NCBI GenBank assembly: GCA_016202645.1 | Contig: JACQOF010000009.1 | Coordinates: 1-38,915, forward strand | Length of the DNA: 38,915 nucleotides | Direction of reading: 5' to 3' | Source of the DNA: a bacterium | Lineage (GTDB): Bacteria; Lindowbacteria; 2-12-FULL-62-27 | In this document: positions 15,562 to 24,154 of the stretch, piece by piece | Layout of the letters: every line of letters begins with the position of its first letter | Numbering within the stretch: the stretch's first letter is position 1 | Program-made: the position numbers and the translations under genes | The notes under the pieces: generated by a model | The model's input: only the letters and a program-made list of their open reading frames with translations | Told to the model about the DNA's origin: nothing | The model's database searches: none

Positions 15562-17206
15562 AACGGAATTCTACCGCCGGCATCTTTTCGAGGGAATTCC
15601 CCGGATCCTCTCCAGTCTCAACCGCGACCCCCTGTCGGACACCTACGGATGTTTCGACCGGCAGTATTGGTCCTGGTGCAGCGTTGATTTTCCGAACGCG
15701 GACCTTCAGCGCGGGGTCTATCCGCTCACGCGGGTCTGGCTCCTGGATGAACCCGGGAACCCCTACCACCGCCATCCCAAAATCCTCGAATGGATCGGCG
15801 CCGGTCTGGCGTTTTGGCGCAAGATCCAGCACCCAAACGGATTCTTCGACCAGTGGTACCCGAACGAACAAAGCGTCGGCACCACCGCATTCACGCTCGG
15901 GCCGGCCGCCGCCTGCGTCCGCGACTTGTCCGGCGCCCTGCCGCCGGATCTGACGGCGAGCCTTGTGGAAAGTTTCCGCCGCGCGGGAGATCGACTCTTG
16001 CGGCTTAAAGAAACGCACGGTTTCATTTCCAATCATATCGCCGGGGCGGCCTGGGCCTTGCTCGAAATCCATCGGCTCACTTCCGACGACCGCTACAAAC
16101 ACGGCGCGCGGAAACTTCTGGATGACATCGCCGCACGGCAGTCATCGGAGGGCTGGTTCAGTGAATATGGAGGGGCGGACCCCGGTTACGAGACTCTGGG
16201 CATTTCCTATCTGGCCAAATGTATCGCCCTCCTGCCCGATCCCGAATGGATTGTTCGGCTGGAACGGTCGATTGAATTTTTGAGTTATGCCGTTCATCCC
16301 AACGGTTCGGTGGGCGGAGAATACGGAAACCGCAACACGGAGATTTTTTTTGCGGCGGGCCTGGAAATGCTGAGCGACCGGGTACCGGCCGCCGAATCTA
16401 TTTTGGCGCGAATGATTTCCGATTCGGGAGTGAAGTTCCCCCGGCCCCACGAGGTCGATGCCTGCAATTTCACGGTCTTTCTGTCTCAATTCGCGGATGC
16501 CTACGCCTGCTCCAGGTCGAGATCTCATCGCCCGGCGCCGCCTCCGGCATTGCCGTTTCACAAGACTTTCGCAAAGGAATTCCCAGAGGCCGGCTGGTTC
16601 ATCCAAAGCACCGATACCTATTACGCCGTGGTCAACATCCGCAAGGGAGGGCTGATCAGACTCTACGACAAGAAAACCGGCAGGCTTGCCGACGGGGACT
16701 GCGGCCTCGCCGCCGCGGACGGCGACGGACGCTGGATCGTCACCCAGTCAGCGGCCGCGCGGGGTTCGGTCAGACATGAGGGCCCGGTTACAGTGTTGAA
16801 AGTCGAAGGCGACTTTCACAGGCCGCCAAACCGGCGGATGACGCCGGTGAAGTTGATGCTCCTGCGCGCCTTTGCATTGACGCTCGGCCGAACCGTGTTT
16901 TTCTGCGAATGGGCCAAACAGGCCATGGCCCGCGCCTTGATCCTCCGTCGGGAAACAGTTCCCGTTTCGTTCACCCGGGAGATTCGGTTGGAACCCGGAC
17001 AGGTCAGCATCACCGATGCGGTCCCGGGTGAAGGGCGACGCCGGATCCGGGAACTTTATCGAGTCCTCAAATCGACGCCCTTCTTTATGGGATCCGCCAG
17101 ATACTTCACCTCGCAGGAATTGGACCTCCGCCGAGAGGACCTGGAAAAACTGAATCTTGCGGATCAGCAATGGGTAAGGCGGATCGGGTTTCCGCAGAGT
17201 CCGTGA
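15554..17206 (+). CDS. Alpha/alpha-barrel protein A, polysaccharide-lyase-like (unknown function)
   Basis: A 550-residue soluble protein with no signal peptide. The first two-thirds are helical repeats consistent with an alpha/alpha toroid. The last third is beta-rich and ends with FFMGSARYF. It is clearly paralogous to the protein at 20781-22409: both have FDRxxWxW, PGNPYHRH, FDQWxPN, HGFxSNH, EYxGADPGYxTLG, YGxRxT and FMGSxRYF. The Asn-His pair in SNH, with Tyr and Arg further on, recalls the Asn/His/Tyr/Arg active sites of toroid polysaccharide lyases such as heparinase II/III and PL17. I infer a lyase-like or terpenoid-cyclase-like fold and cannot name a substrate. The frame is open upstream, but ATG 15554 overlaps the aminotransferase stop and is the natural start. 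Its end overlaps the next gene by 37 bases. Confidence 0.7.
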   Translation: MDRTEFYRRHLFEGIPRILSSLNRDPLSDTYGCFDRQYWSWCSVDFPNADLQRGVYPLTRVWLLDEPGNPYHRHPKILEWIGAGLAFWRKIQHPNGFFDQWYPNEQSVGTTAFTLGPAAACVRDLSGALPPDLTASLVESFRRAGDRLLRLKETHGFISNHIAGAAWALLEIHRLTSDDRYKHGARKLLDDIAARQSSEGWFSEYGGADPGYETLGISYLAKCIALLPDPEWIVRLERSIEFLSYAVHPNGSVGGEYGNRNTEIFFAAGLEMLSDRVPAAESILARMISDSGVKFPRPHEVDACNFTVFLSQFADAYACSRSRSHRPAPPPALPFHKTFAKEFPEAGWFIQSTDTYYAVVNIRKGGLIRLYDKKTGRLADGDCGLAAADGDGRWIVTQSAAARGSVRHEGPVTVLKVEGDFHRPPNRRMTPVKLMLLRAFALTLGRTVFFCEWAKQAMARALILRRETVPVSFTREIRLEPGQVSITDAVPGEGRRRIRELYRVLKSTPFFMGSARYFTSQELDLRREDLEKLNLADQQWVRRIGFPQSP

Positions 17207-18177
17207 CGCCCGGTTCCGCCAAACCGCTCGCCGCGGTCAGCATGGACGTCGATACGCTCACCACCTTGCTGGGCGACGCCTACACCGGGCCGGACGACAC
17301 CTTCTGCCGGGGACTCGAAACGTGCCTGACCGAATTGGCGCGATGGCGTCTGCCCGTGACGTTTTTTGTCGTCGGCCGGGATTTGTCCGCCGAGCCGGCC
17401 CGTCAGATCGTTCGGGAGATGGCGCAGGCGGGGCATGAAATCGCCAGCCATAGTTTCACGCACCCCCAGGGCTTCCGTCAGCTTCGACGGGATGAAAAGG
17501 AAATGGAACTTCAACGCGCCGAGGAATCCATCCACGCGGCAACCGGAAACGCTCCCGTCGGATTTCGCGCGCCGGGGTGGAACGTCGACAGTGAAACCAC
17601 GGCCATCCTGGCCGGCCGCGGATACCGGTACGACTCGTCGGTCTTCCCGACTCTTCTGGCGCCGCTCTTGAAATGCGCGCACTGGTGGGCCAACCGAACC
17701 CGCCCGCCCGCGGCGAGAACGACGCTGGGCGATCCCAACATCTTCCGGGCGCCCAGAACCGCCTATCGGCCGGACCGGGATCATATCTGGAAGCGGGGGC
17801 GCCTGCCGCTAATCGAGATTCCCATTGCGACCACGCCTTTCTGGCGGCTCCCCTGTTACGGCACGACGCTCTTCCAAATCGGAGAATCCAGGTTCCGGCC
17901 GCTCTATGACAGGATCCGGCGGGAATGTCTGGCGTCGGCGAGTGAGCCCGGACCCAGGCCGGCCTTTGTTTTCCAGATGCATCTGGCGGAATGGGTGGAT
18001 GCTCCAGCCGGCGGGTTGAACCGCCATCTTCGACCGGGCGCCCGAACATATATTCCGGCGGCATTGCGAATGCCGTTGGCCGCCAAGCGCGACATCTACA
18101 GACGTTTCCTCACCACCCTCTGCGGCGACTTCGACACGATTCTCATGAAGGATCTGGCCTCGAGGTTTGAAGGATGA
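17170..18177 (+). CDS. Polysaccharide deacetylase (NodB homology, CE4)
   Basis: A 335-residue metal-dependent deacetylase expected to remove N- or O-acetyl groups from a sugar. Motif 1 is SMDVDT with Asp26 and Asp28, motif 2 HSFTH with His94 and His98 as metal ligands, and motif 3 GFRAPGW with the Arg near 134. YDSSVFP and a late His in FQMHLAEW complete the set. There is no signal peptide or membrane helix, so it would act in the cytoplasm, perhaps on a nucleotide- or lipid-linked sugar. The size and the RAP motif resemble deacetylases in exopolysaccharide clusters. The start overlaps the preceding gene by 37 bases, and the following methyltransferase starts within or just after its end. Confidence 0.9.
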   Translation: MGKADRVSAESVTPGSAKPLAAVSMDVDTLTTLLGDAYTGPDDTFCRGLETCLTELARWRLPVTFFVVGRDLSAEPARQIVREMAQAGHEIASHSFTHPQGFRQLRRDEKEMELQRAEESIHAATGNAPVGFRAPGWNVDSETTAILAGRGYRYDSSVFPTLLAPLLKCAHWWANRTRPPAARTTLGDPNIFRAPRTAYRPDRDHIWKRGRLPLIEIPIATTPFWRLPCYGTTLFQIGESRFRPLYDRIRRECLASASEPGPRPAFVFQMHLAEWVDAPAGGLNRHLRPGARTYIPAALRMPLAAKRDIYRRFLTTLCGDFDTILMKDLASRFEG

Positions 18178-18196
18178 TACCATCCCTTCAAGACCG

Positions 18197-19033
18197 ATGA
18201 TGAAGACGCAGACGCAGGTCGGGAATCCAGGGAACCTGCCGACGAAGAAGGACGTTGAGTCGTTCTGGTCGGCCCATCCGTGCAGCGGGTCGAAATTCCG
18301 GACGATCGAGGAACTGCAGGATTACCGGTACCGCAAAGATCCGGTGATCCGGGTGTTCACCTCCGGGCTGGCCAAGTCCCCCGCCGACCGTGTGCTCGAC
18401 ATCGGATGCGGCCAGGGCGCCGATATTTCCGACACGCTGAAAAAGTATTCCGGAACATTCGGAGGGGACCTGTCATTTGTTTCGCTTAAAAACGCCCTGT
18501 CGTATAACCCCTCTCTCAAAGGGCGTATTGTCCGCTTTGACGCGGAAAATCTTCCCTACAAGCCCGCCAGTTTTCATGCGATCTACTCGCACGGCGTCAT
18601 TCACCACTCGCCCCATATCGCCCGCTCCGTCGCCGAAATTTTTCGCATCCTGAAACCCGGCGGAATGGGGCGGGTCCTGCTGTACAGCAAATATTCCCCG
18701 AAAGGCATGGCCGTTCGGTTCTGCCGAATTCTGTTCCGGTCGGAGGCCTTCCGGAGGCTTCTGCTGAGGTGTTTTCCCAACTCGGGCAGCGCCGTCGATG
18801 AACTGTTTTTATGCCCGGTCATGGACATGCACACCCGCGGAGATATCCGGCGGCTCTTCGAGAAATTCACCGGCGTCAAAATCGAGGCGTGGCATATCGG
18901 TCTTCAGCATATCCTGTTTTTGATGGGACTGTCGGATCAAAATTTCCTCTACCGGACAGCCGGATCCGTCGAGGCGGCGTTCGAGCGGGTATTCGGGTTC
19001 TACTGGATCGTAACATTTCAGAAACCCGCCTGA
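18197..19033 (+). CDS. Class I SAM-dependent methyltransferase
   Basis: A 278-residue methyltransferase with motif I VLDIGCGQGAD at about residues 66-76. An acidic motif follows (FGGDLS), then FDAENLPYKPASFHAIYSHGVIHH and the post-motif EIFRILKPGG. The region up to residue 50 contains FWSAHPCSGS, a pattern I have seen in front of methyltransferases acting on sugars or lipids in biosynthetic clusters. The substrate is unknown; a sugar hydroxyl, amine or carboxyl of the product made by this cluster is the simplest guess. A TTG at 18167 overlapping the deacetylase would add ten residues. ATG 18197 (or the adjacent ATG 18200) is chosen, but no clear ribosome-binding site decides. The promoter at 19042-19070 follows. 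Confidence 0.82.
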   Translation: MMKTQTQVGNPGNLPTKKDVESFWSAHPCSGSKFRTIEELQDYRYRKDPVIRVFTSGLAKSPADRVLDIGCGQGADISDTLKKYSGTFGGDLSFVSLKNALSYNPSLKGRIVRFDAENLPYKPASFHAIYSHGVIHHSPHIARSVAEIFRILKPGGMGRVLLYSKYSPKGMAVRFCRILFRSEAFRRLLLRCFPNSGSAVDELFLCPVMDMHTRGDIRRLFEKFTGVKIEAWHIGLQHILFLMGLSDQNFLYRTAGSVEAAFERVFGFYWIVTFQKPA

Positions 19034-19041
19034 CCGGTGGA

Positions 19042-19070
19042 TTGACTTACCCGGATGCGTGGGGTATAGT
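19042..19070 (+). promoter_or_regulatory. Strong sigma70-type promoter before the B12 radical SAM gene
   Basis: TTGACT (19042-19047) and TATAGT (19065-19070) are separated by exactly 17 bases; each hexamer matches consensus at five of six positions. It lies in an 87-base gap and leaves about 45 bases of leader before the ATG at 19121. This divides the cluster into an upstream and a downstream transcription unit, although read-through from the upstream genes is also possible. Confidence 0.65.
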
Positions 19071-19120
19071 TGGGCATTGTGGAAGAGGGGAATCCACATG
19101 AAGAGGAGCGTTGTTAGTAT

Positions 19121-20731
19121 ATGCTGCTAAAATCCAAAGAATTAAGCAGATTCAACCATCCGGCCATCACCAAAGCGGGGGGGCCCATCCGGGTTCTGAT
19201 TATCTTCCCGCCGTCCCACCGGTCTGTCCGGGCCATGTGGACCATCCATAACGAAACTGAGAATTCCTCCATCGGCGCCAAGCCGCCTTTGGGCCCCATG
19301 TTTATCGCCGCTTACATGAAAAAACATACCCCGCACGACGTCCGGCTCCTCGACTGCCAGGTTCTGAACATGAAAGACGACGGCATCCGCGAGGAAATCA
19401 AAAAATTCCGGCCGGACCTGGTTGGCGTCTGCGCTTGGACGGATTTCTGGTACGACGCCTGGCGCTGCGTTCAGATCACCAAGGAAGTCGACCCGAACAT
19501 TCACGTGACGGTCGGAGGGCCGCACGTCGGCATTTACCCGGACGTGACCCTGGAGAATTCCGGCTGTGATTCGGTCATCGTCGGCGACGGCGAGATTCCC
19601 TTCACATGGCTCGCCAACGGCCTCTCGAACGGCGAGATCCCGGACAACCTGCCGGGACTGCACATCAAGAAGGGTTCTGGCGTGAAACCCGCCGATGACC
19701 TGTTTTACATCCACGGAGACCTCGACTCGCTCCCATTCCCGATCCGGACGATGCTGCCCTACAAAAAATATTCAAGCGTGATCGACAAGGGCGATTTTGT
19801 CACGACGATGATCACCAGCCGCGGCTGTCCCTACAAATGCACGTTCTGCAAACTCTCCTTTCAGAAAACTCTTTCCCGCAGCGCCGAAAACATCGTGGAC
19901 GAAATGCAGGAGATATCCGACCTCGGAATCCGCGAGATACAAGTCTACGACGACACCTTCACCTGGTCGAAAAAACGCCTGGTCGACATCTGCAAGGGCA
20001 TCATCGACCGCGGTCTGAAGCTTGACTGGGCCATCCGGGACCGGGTGTCGAGCGCCACGCCGGAAACGATGGAGTGGCTGGCCAAGGCCGGGTGTACCCG
20101 GGTGCATTTCGGAATCGAGTCCGGTTCGAACAAGACCCTGAACACCATCAAAAAATCCATCACGGTCGAGCAGACCCTGAACGCCGTCAAGATCGCCAAG
20201 GAAAACGGGCTTCAGGTCCTGGGCTATTTCATGATCGGTCTTCCGGGCGAAACGGTCGACGACATGAAGGATACGTTCCGCCTGGCCAACCGCCTGGATC
20301 TCGACTACGTCACCTATTCGGTCACGGTCCCTTATGCGGGCACCGAGATGTACGAAGAAGGGTTGAAGACCGGCATTATTCCCGTCGACTACTGGAGGGA
20401 ATACGCAAAACAGCCGACGCCCAATTACGTTGTTCCCTATTTCTGGGAGGAATATCTCAATAAGGAGCAGCTTCTGAAAATGCGGGACGAGGGCACCCGC
20501 AAGTTTTATTTCCGGCCAAAATACATCTTCCGCGAAATTCGCAAGATATCGGGCGTGAAGGAACTCGTCCGGAAGGCCAGGATGGCCTTGAACGTCTTTC
20601 AGACCTCCGTCCTCGGCGAAGGCGAGGATATCTATCTGCAGTCGACCGCCGCGGAGATGGGCGCCGGCCGCTTGGGCGTGTCCGGGGGGTATGCCAACAA
20701 CGCGGCCAACCCGGTGTCGGTCCGCAGCTAG
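19121..20731 (+). CDS. Cobalamin-binding-domain radical SAM protein (BchE/HpnJ-like architecture), first copy
   Basis: A 536-residue enzyme with an N-terminal B12-binding-type Rossmann domain (about 20-165; VLIIFPPSH, PPLGPMFIAAYM, VTVGGPHVGIYPD, VGDGEIPF). The radical SAM core begins SRGCPYKCTFC, with Cys236, Cys240 and Cys243 binding the 4Fe-4S cluster. VYDDTFTW, HFGIESGS and MIGLPGET follow in the barrel. A basic C-terminal extension of about 90 residues (FYFRPKYIFREIRK) ends in a low-complexity tail. The DxHxxG cobalamin motif is absent, as in many members. Likely chemistry is radical methylation or ring or carbon-skeleton rearrangement; the substrate is unknown. The copy at 24151-25698 has the same layout and a similar tail. 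ATG 19121 lies behind the promoter at 19042-19070. Confidence 0.9.
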   Translation: MLLKSKELSRFNHPAITKAGGPIRVLIIFPPSHRSVRAMWTIHNETENSSIGAKPPLGPMFIAAYMKKHTPHDVRLLDCQVLNMKDDGIREEIKKFRPDLVGVCAWTDFWYDAWRCVQITKEVDPNIHVTVGGPHVGIYPDVTLENSGCDSVIVGDGEIPFTWLANGLSNGEIPDNLPGLHIKKGSGVKPADDLFYIHGDLDSLPFPIRTMLPYKKYSSVIDKGDFVTTMITSRGCPYKCTFCKLSFQKTLSRSAENIVDEMQEISDLGIREIQVYDDTFTWSKKRLVDICKGIIDRGLKLDWAIRDRVSSATPETMEWLAKAGCTRVHFGIESGSNKTLNTIKKSITVEQTLNAVKIAKENGLQVLGYFMIGLPGETVDDMKDTFRLANRLDLDYVTYSVTVPYAGTEMYEEGLKTGIIPVDYWREYAKQPTPNYVVPYFWEEYLNKEQLLKMRDEGTRKFYFRPKYIFREIRKISGVKELVRKARMALNVFQTSVLGEGEDIYLQSTAAEMGAGRLGVSGGYANNAANPVSVRS

Positions 20732-20780
20732 AGTCTTTCTCTCCCTGAATTTCCCCTTTCCTTTTCCGGCCTGATCCATC

Positions 20781-22409
20781 GTGAGCCTGGAGTTCTATCG
20801 CGGCCACCTGCTCGATCAGGCGCCGCTCCTGCTCAGCCACCTGGACCGTGAACCGTTTTCGCCCACGCTCGGAAGTTTCGACCGGCTTCACTGGGGATGG
20901 AGTGCGATTGACATTTCCAACGCCGATTTTCAGAAGTTCGCCCTGCCGCTGGCCTACCTCTACCTCCGGGATTTTCCCGGAAACCCGTATCACCGGCACA
21001 CCCGGCTTCTGGAATGGATCGAGTCGTCAATGCTCTTTTTATGCGCCGACCAGAACCGCAGCGGCGGATTTGATCAATGGCTTCCCAACGACAACAGCAT
21101 CGTATCCGCCGGATTCGTTTTCCACGACATCATTCCGGCGGCGGATCTTCTGAAGGAAGTATTGGACCGCGGGGTCCGATCGAAGCTGGAGGAAGCGGCG
21201 GGCCGCGCCGCGCGGCTGCTCGCGCGGCATGAGGAAAAACATGGGTTTAATTCCAACCACCAATTGGCAAACGCGGCGGCCCTCTACGACATCCACAGCT
21301 GGACCGGTGACGCGGCCTGTCTCGATCGCGCGCGGGAAATTGTCCGGGGGGTGCTCAAGCGGCAGGCGAAATCGGGGGCGCTCTTTGAATATGCCGGCGC
21401 CGACCCAGGTTATCACACGCTCGGAACGGCCTTCCTGGCCGCCTGTATGGAACGCGATACCGACTTTGCCTGGCACAAGGAATTTCGGGCGGCGGTGGAA
21501 TTTTCCTCTTTTTTTATGAGCGGCGTCACAGGTTCCGGCGGATGCTACGGCAGCCGGGGAACAAAATTACTGTATCCGTCCGGGTTCATCCTCGGCGCCG
21601 GACGGGGCGTCCGGCCGGATCTTCCGGCGAAAGTCGAGGATATTATCCGGCGCGGCCTCTGCGTGACGCCCCGGAATACAGACCTCACCAATTTGATCCC
21701 CCTCCTCAGCGATTATACGAGAGCGTGCCTTGTCCTGGAAAATCATCCCCAGAAAGCCGATAGGATGGACGGGCCGCCGACGGGGGACCTCTTCTGCGGG
21801 GAAACCACGATGTTTTCCCTGAAACGGGGCGCATGCCGCCTGCGCGGGCGGCTCTCCGGCGGGATGATTGAGATCGAATCTGAAGTCTCCCGCGCGCTGG
21901 TTTTTTCCAGCGCCGGGTATCTGGTGAGGACGGACCGGGGAAACGCCTTCACGGGAGTCCTCGACGGCCGCTGGTCGAGAGAGGGCGGCGTGATGACGTT
22001 CGAAGGCGAAGCCCAACTCACCAACCGGATCCGGCAGAGACCGTTTTTATATCTTTGTCTTCGAATCCTGTTTGTGTCCGTCGGAAACTGGATGCCCGCC
22101 AACCTCCTGATCAAACGAATCCTCGGCTGGTTGCTGATTTTTAAAAAACAGGGCGGCGGCGTCGATTTTCACCGCCGGCTGGAGGTTGGCGAATCGCGGG
22201 CCGTCATCACGGACCGGTTCAAAAATAACCGGTCCGCGCCCGTCCGAATCAGGCATTGCCGGGAGGGATACATGAATTTCATGGGGAGTTCGAGATATTT
22301 TGACCTGTCCCTCCTGGCGACGCCATCCCACAACCCGGACGACCGGGACGAGAAGTCCCTCAAGCCGGGCGAAACGCTCGAAGTCACCTATTCCCTGCCC
22401 CTAAGTTGA
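20781..22409 (+). CDS. Alpha/alpha-barrel protein B, paralogue of 15554-17206
   Basis: A 542-residue soluble protein that aligns end to end with protein A. Shared blocks include GSFDRLHWGW, PGNPYHRH, FDQWLPN, HGFNSNH, EYAGADPGYHTLG, YGSRGT and FMGSSRYF. The copies differ a great deal elsewhere, so the duplication is old and the two probably act on different substrates or in different steps. In the beta-rich C-terminal half, a hydrophobic stretch at about residues 425-455 (RPFLYLCLRILFVSVGNW) could dip into a membrane; protein A has a weaker one at the same place. No signal peptide is seen. The start is GTG 20781, 49 bases after the radical SAM stop; that gap has no visible signal. Function is unknown; a lyase-like role is inferred as for protein A. 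Confidence 0.7.
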   Translation: MSLEFYRGHLLDQAPLLLSHLDREPFSPTLGSFDRLHWGWSAIDISNADFQKFALPLAYLYLRDFPGNPYHRHTRLLEWIESSMLFLCADQNRSGGFDQWLPNDNSIVSAGFVFHDIIPAADLLKEVLDRGVRSKLEEAAGRAARLLARHEEKHGFNSNHQLANAAALYDIHSWTGDAACLDRAREIVRGVLKRQAKSGALFEYAGADPGYHTLGTAFLAACMERDTDFAWHKEFRAAVEFSSFFMSGVTGSGGCYGSRGTKLLYPSGFILGAGRGVRPDLPAKVEDIIRRGLCVTPRNTDLTNLIPLLSDYTRACLVLENHPQKADRMDGPPTGDLFCGETTMFSLKRGACRLRGRLSGGMIEIESEVSRALVFSSAGYLVRTDRGNAFTGVLDGRWSREGGVMTFEGEAQLTNRIRQRPFLYLCLRILFVSVGNWMPANLLIKRILGWLLIFKKQGGGVDFHRRLEVGESRAVITDRFKNNRSAPVRIRHCREGYMNFMGSSRYFDLSLLATPSHNPDDRDEKSLKPGETLEVTYSLPLS

Positions 22410-22424
22410 CTGTCTCCGGCGGTC

Positions 22425-23174
22425 ATGGTTTTATGCGCCATGGCTGATGTCAGGACGACCGACGTGTCCGTCGTCATTCCCTTTTATAACGAGGAGGACA
22501 CTCTCCCGACCCTGTTTTTCAAGCTGAACCTCCTCCTCAAAATGGGCAGCCTGACGCGGTACCGGCTCCGGTTTATTCTGGTCGATGACGGCAGCGACGA
22601 CGCGACCGGCGATATCCTCGACGCCACGTATCGGGATCAGCCGGACTTTCGCATCATTCATCACCCCGAAAACCGGGGATTCGGCGCGGCGCTCCGAACC
22701 GGCCTGGACGCGGCGGACGGGGACTTGGTGGTCACCATCGATGCGGACAGCAATTACAATCATCTGGCCATCTTCAAGATTCTGGACTGGATGAAAGACG
22801 GCGTCGACGTCGTCACCGCCTCCCCTTTCTATCCCGGCGGAAAATGGCATTACCCGGCGCACCGGTTCATCTTCAGCATCACCGCCGGCATGGCTTACCG
22901 CTTTGTTCTGGGAAATGGAATTCCCAGACTCTACACCTACACGTCCGGTTTCCGGGTGTACCGCCGGACGGCTCTCAAGGAAATCATGCCGACGGCAAGT
23001 GATTTCACGGCGACGGCCGAAGTCCTCGTGCGGGCCCTCATCCGGGGATTCCGGGTTTCAGAATATCCGACCATCGTCTATCCAAGGGCGTTTGGCTATT
23101 CCAAACTCAAGACCATGCGCACGACTTGGGCGCACCTCAAGCTCCTCTGGAAAGTCTTCCGACGACAGCTCTAG
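22425..23174 (+). CDS. Glycosyltransferase family 2 (dolichol-phosphate-mannose-synthase-like)
   Basis: A 249-residue GT-A enzyme that transfers a sugar from a nucleotide donor, probably to a lipid phosphate or a lipid-linked acceptor. VSVVIPFYNEEDTL is at about residues 14-27, ILVDDGSDD supplies a donor-binding Asp, ENRGFGAALRTG follows, and TIDADSNYN carries the DXD metal motif. TSGFRVYRR and a basic C-terminus come after. The protein ends without the paired C-terminal membrane helices of many DPM-like enzymes. ATG 22425 and the in-frame ATG 22440 (MADVRTTD) are both possible starts. It is 15 bases after the barrel B gene and 8 bases before the epimerase, so it is in the same unit. Confidence 0.9.
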   Translation: MVLCAMADVRTTDVSVVIPFYNEEDTLPTLFFKLNLLLKMGSLTRYRLRFILVDDGSDDATGDILDATYRDQPDFRIIHHPENRGFGAALRTGLDAADGDLVVTIDADSNYNHLAIFKILDWMKDGVDVVTASPFYPGGKWHYPAHRFIFSITAGMAYRFVLGNGIPRLYTYTSGFRVYRRTALKEIMPTASDFTATAEVLVRALIRGFRVSEYPTIVYPRAFGYSKLKTMRTTWAHLKLLWKVFRRQL

Positions 23175-23182
23175 CCTGACGG

Positions 23183-24154
23183 ATGCGCGTCCTCATCACC
23201 GGCATAAGCGGATACGTCGGGCGGAGCCTGGCGAGGGTCCTCAAGGCCCGGGGCCACGACGTTGTGGGGCTCGGCCGCTCTGCGAAGGGGGCGGGCGCGG
23301 ATGAACATTGGACGTTTGACCTCGCGCGGGATGATGTCGCTTCGCTCGCCGGGCGGAAATTCAGGCCAACCCACGTCGTGCATCTCGCCGGGGTCCTCGC
23401 TTTCAACCAGCGGGCGGGACGCGACCTCTTCGAAAAAACCAACATCGGCGGAGCCCAAAAAATGGCCGATTATTGTTTGAGCGTGGGCGCCAGACTGATT
23501 TATGTTTCAACGATGGGAGTTCTCTTCAGGAAAAATTCCGGCCAGCCGCGAAACGAGGACGCGCCCTATGGAATTCCGCTGAACTTGTACGGGCGGTGCA
23601 AGATGGCCTCGGAAGAGATGCTGAAGTCCGCCCAGGTGGAAAAGGGTCTCGAGGTAGCCATCGCGCGGTTTCCGGCGATCTATGGAGACGCCGCCTATAC
23701 GGCCGGCTGGAACAAGATCCTGCGCGACGCCGCCGACCGGAAATTTCCGCTGATCGGAAGCGGAGAATTTACCTGCCGGTTTGTCCACCTGAAAGACGTC
23801 ATCGGGCTGATCGAACGAATCTTGGAAAAATCCCGGTTTAAGGCCGAGGTCTATCACGGACTGTCGCCGGACCGCCTGACCTTTCGGGAATGGTTCGAAT
23901 CGGCCTCGCGGATTTTACGCGGGTCGGGCCAATTCAAGCGCCTGCCCGAAGCTCCCCTGCGGATGGCCTGCGGGGTTGTGTCCCTTATTCCGGAGGCCCT
24001 GCGGATCGGTCCCCTGGCGAATCTTCGTTCGGAAAATATCGATTACTTCACAAATCCACACGCCTACGAGGATCCCTTCACCCGGGCGTTTGGATATGTT
24101 CCGGTCGTCGGAATCGAGGAGGGATTGAACGAGTTGAAGTCGGGGAGAAATTAG
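23183..24154 (+). CDS. NAD-dependent epimerase/dehydratase (extended SDR)
   Basis: A 323-residue extended short-chain dehydrogenase with the nucleotide motif GISGYVGRSL at residues 7-16, HLAGVL, and STMG. The catalytic YxxxK is in LYGRCKMASEE. Enzymes of this family epimerise, dehydrate or reduce nucleotide sugars, and some are associated with hopanoid and other lipid pathways. The C-terminal substrate domain here gives no clear assignment. Its TAG stop (24152-24154) overlaps the stop of the convergent radical SAM gene, leaving no room for a terminator between them. Confidence 0.88.
   Translation: MRVLITGISGYVGRSLARVLKARGHDVVGLGRSAKGAGADEHWTFDLARDDVASLAGRKFRPTHVVHLAGVLAFNQRAGRDLFEKTNIGGAQKMADYCLSVGARLIYVSTMGVLFRKNSGQPRNEDAPYGIPLNLYGRCKMASEEMLKSAQVEKGLEVAIARFPAIYGDAAYTAGWNKILRDAADRKFPLIGSGEFTCRFVHLKDVIGLIERILEKSRFKAEVYHGLSPDRLTFREWFESASRILRGSGQFKRLPEAPLRMACGVVSLIPEALRIGPLANLRSENIDYFTNPHAYEDPFTRAFGYVPVVGIEEGLNELKSGRN

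Noticed and set aside
18167-18196. Hairpin GAAGGATG-ATAC-CATCCCTTC as a terminator after the deacetylase
   Set aside because: The stem has a bulge and no T-run follows, and the methyltransferase gene begins within it, so a terminator there makes little sense.
14119-24154. Hopanoid biosynthesis cluster
   Set aside because: Aminotransferase, B12 radical SAM, GT and epimerase resemble Hpn genes in class, but there is no squalene-hopene cyclase, squalene synthase or HpnH. The barrel proteins lack the DXDD and QW motifs of the cyclases.
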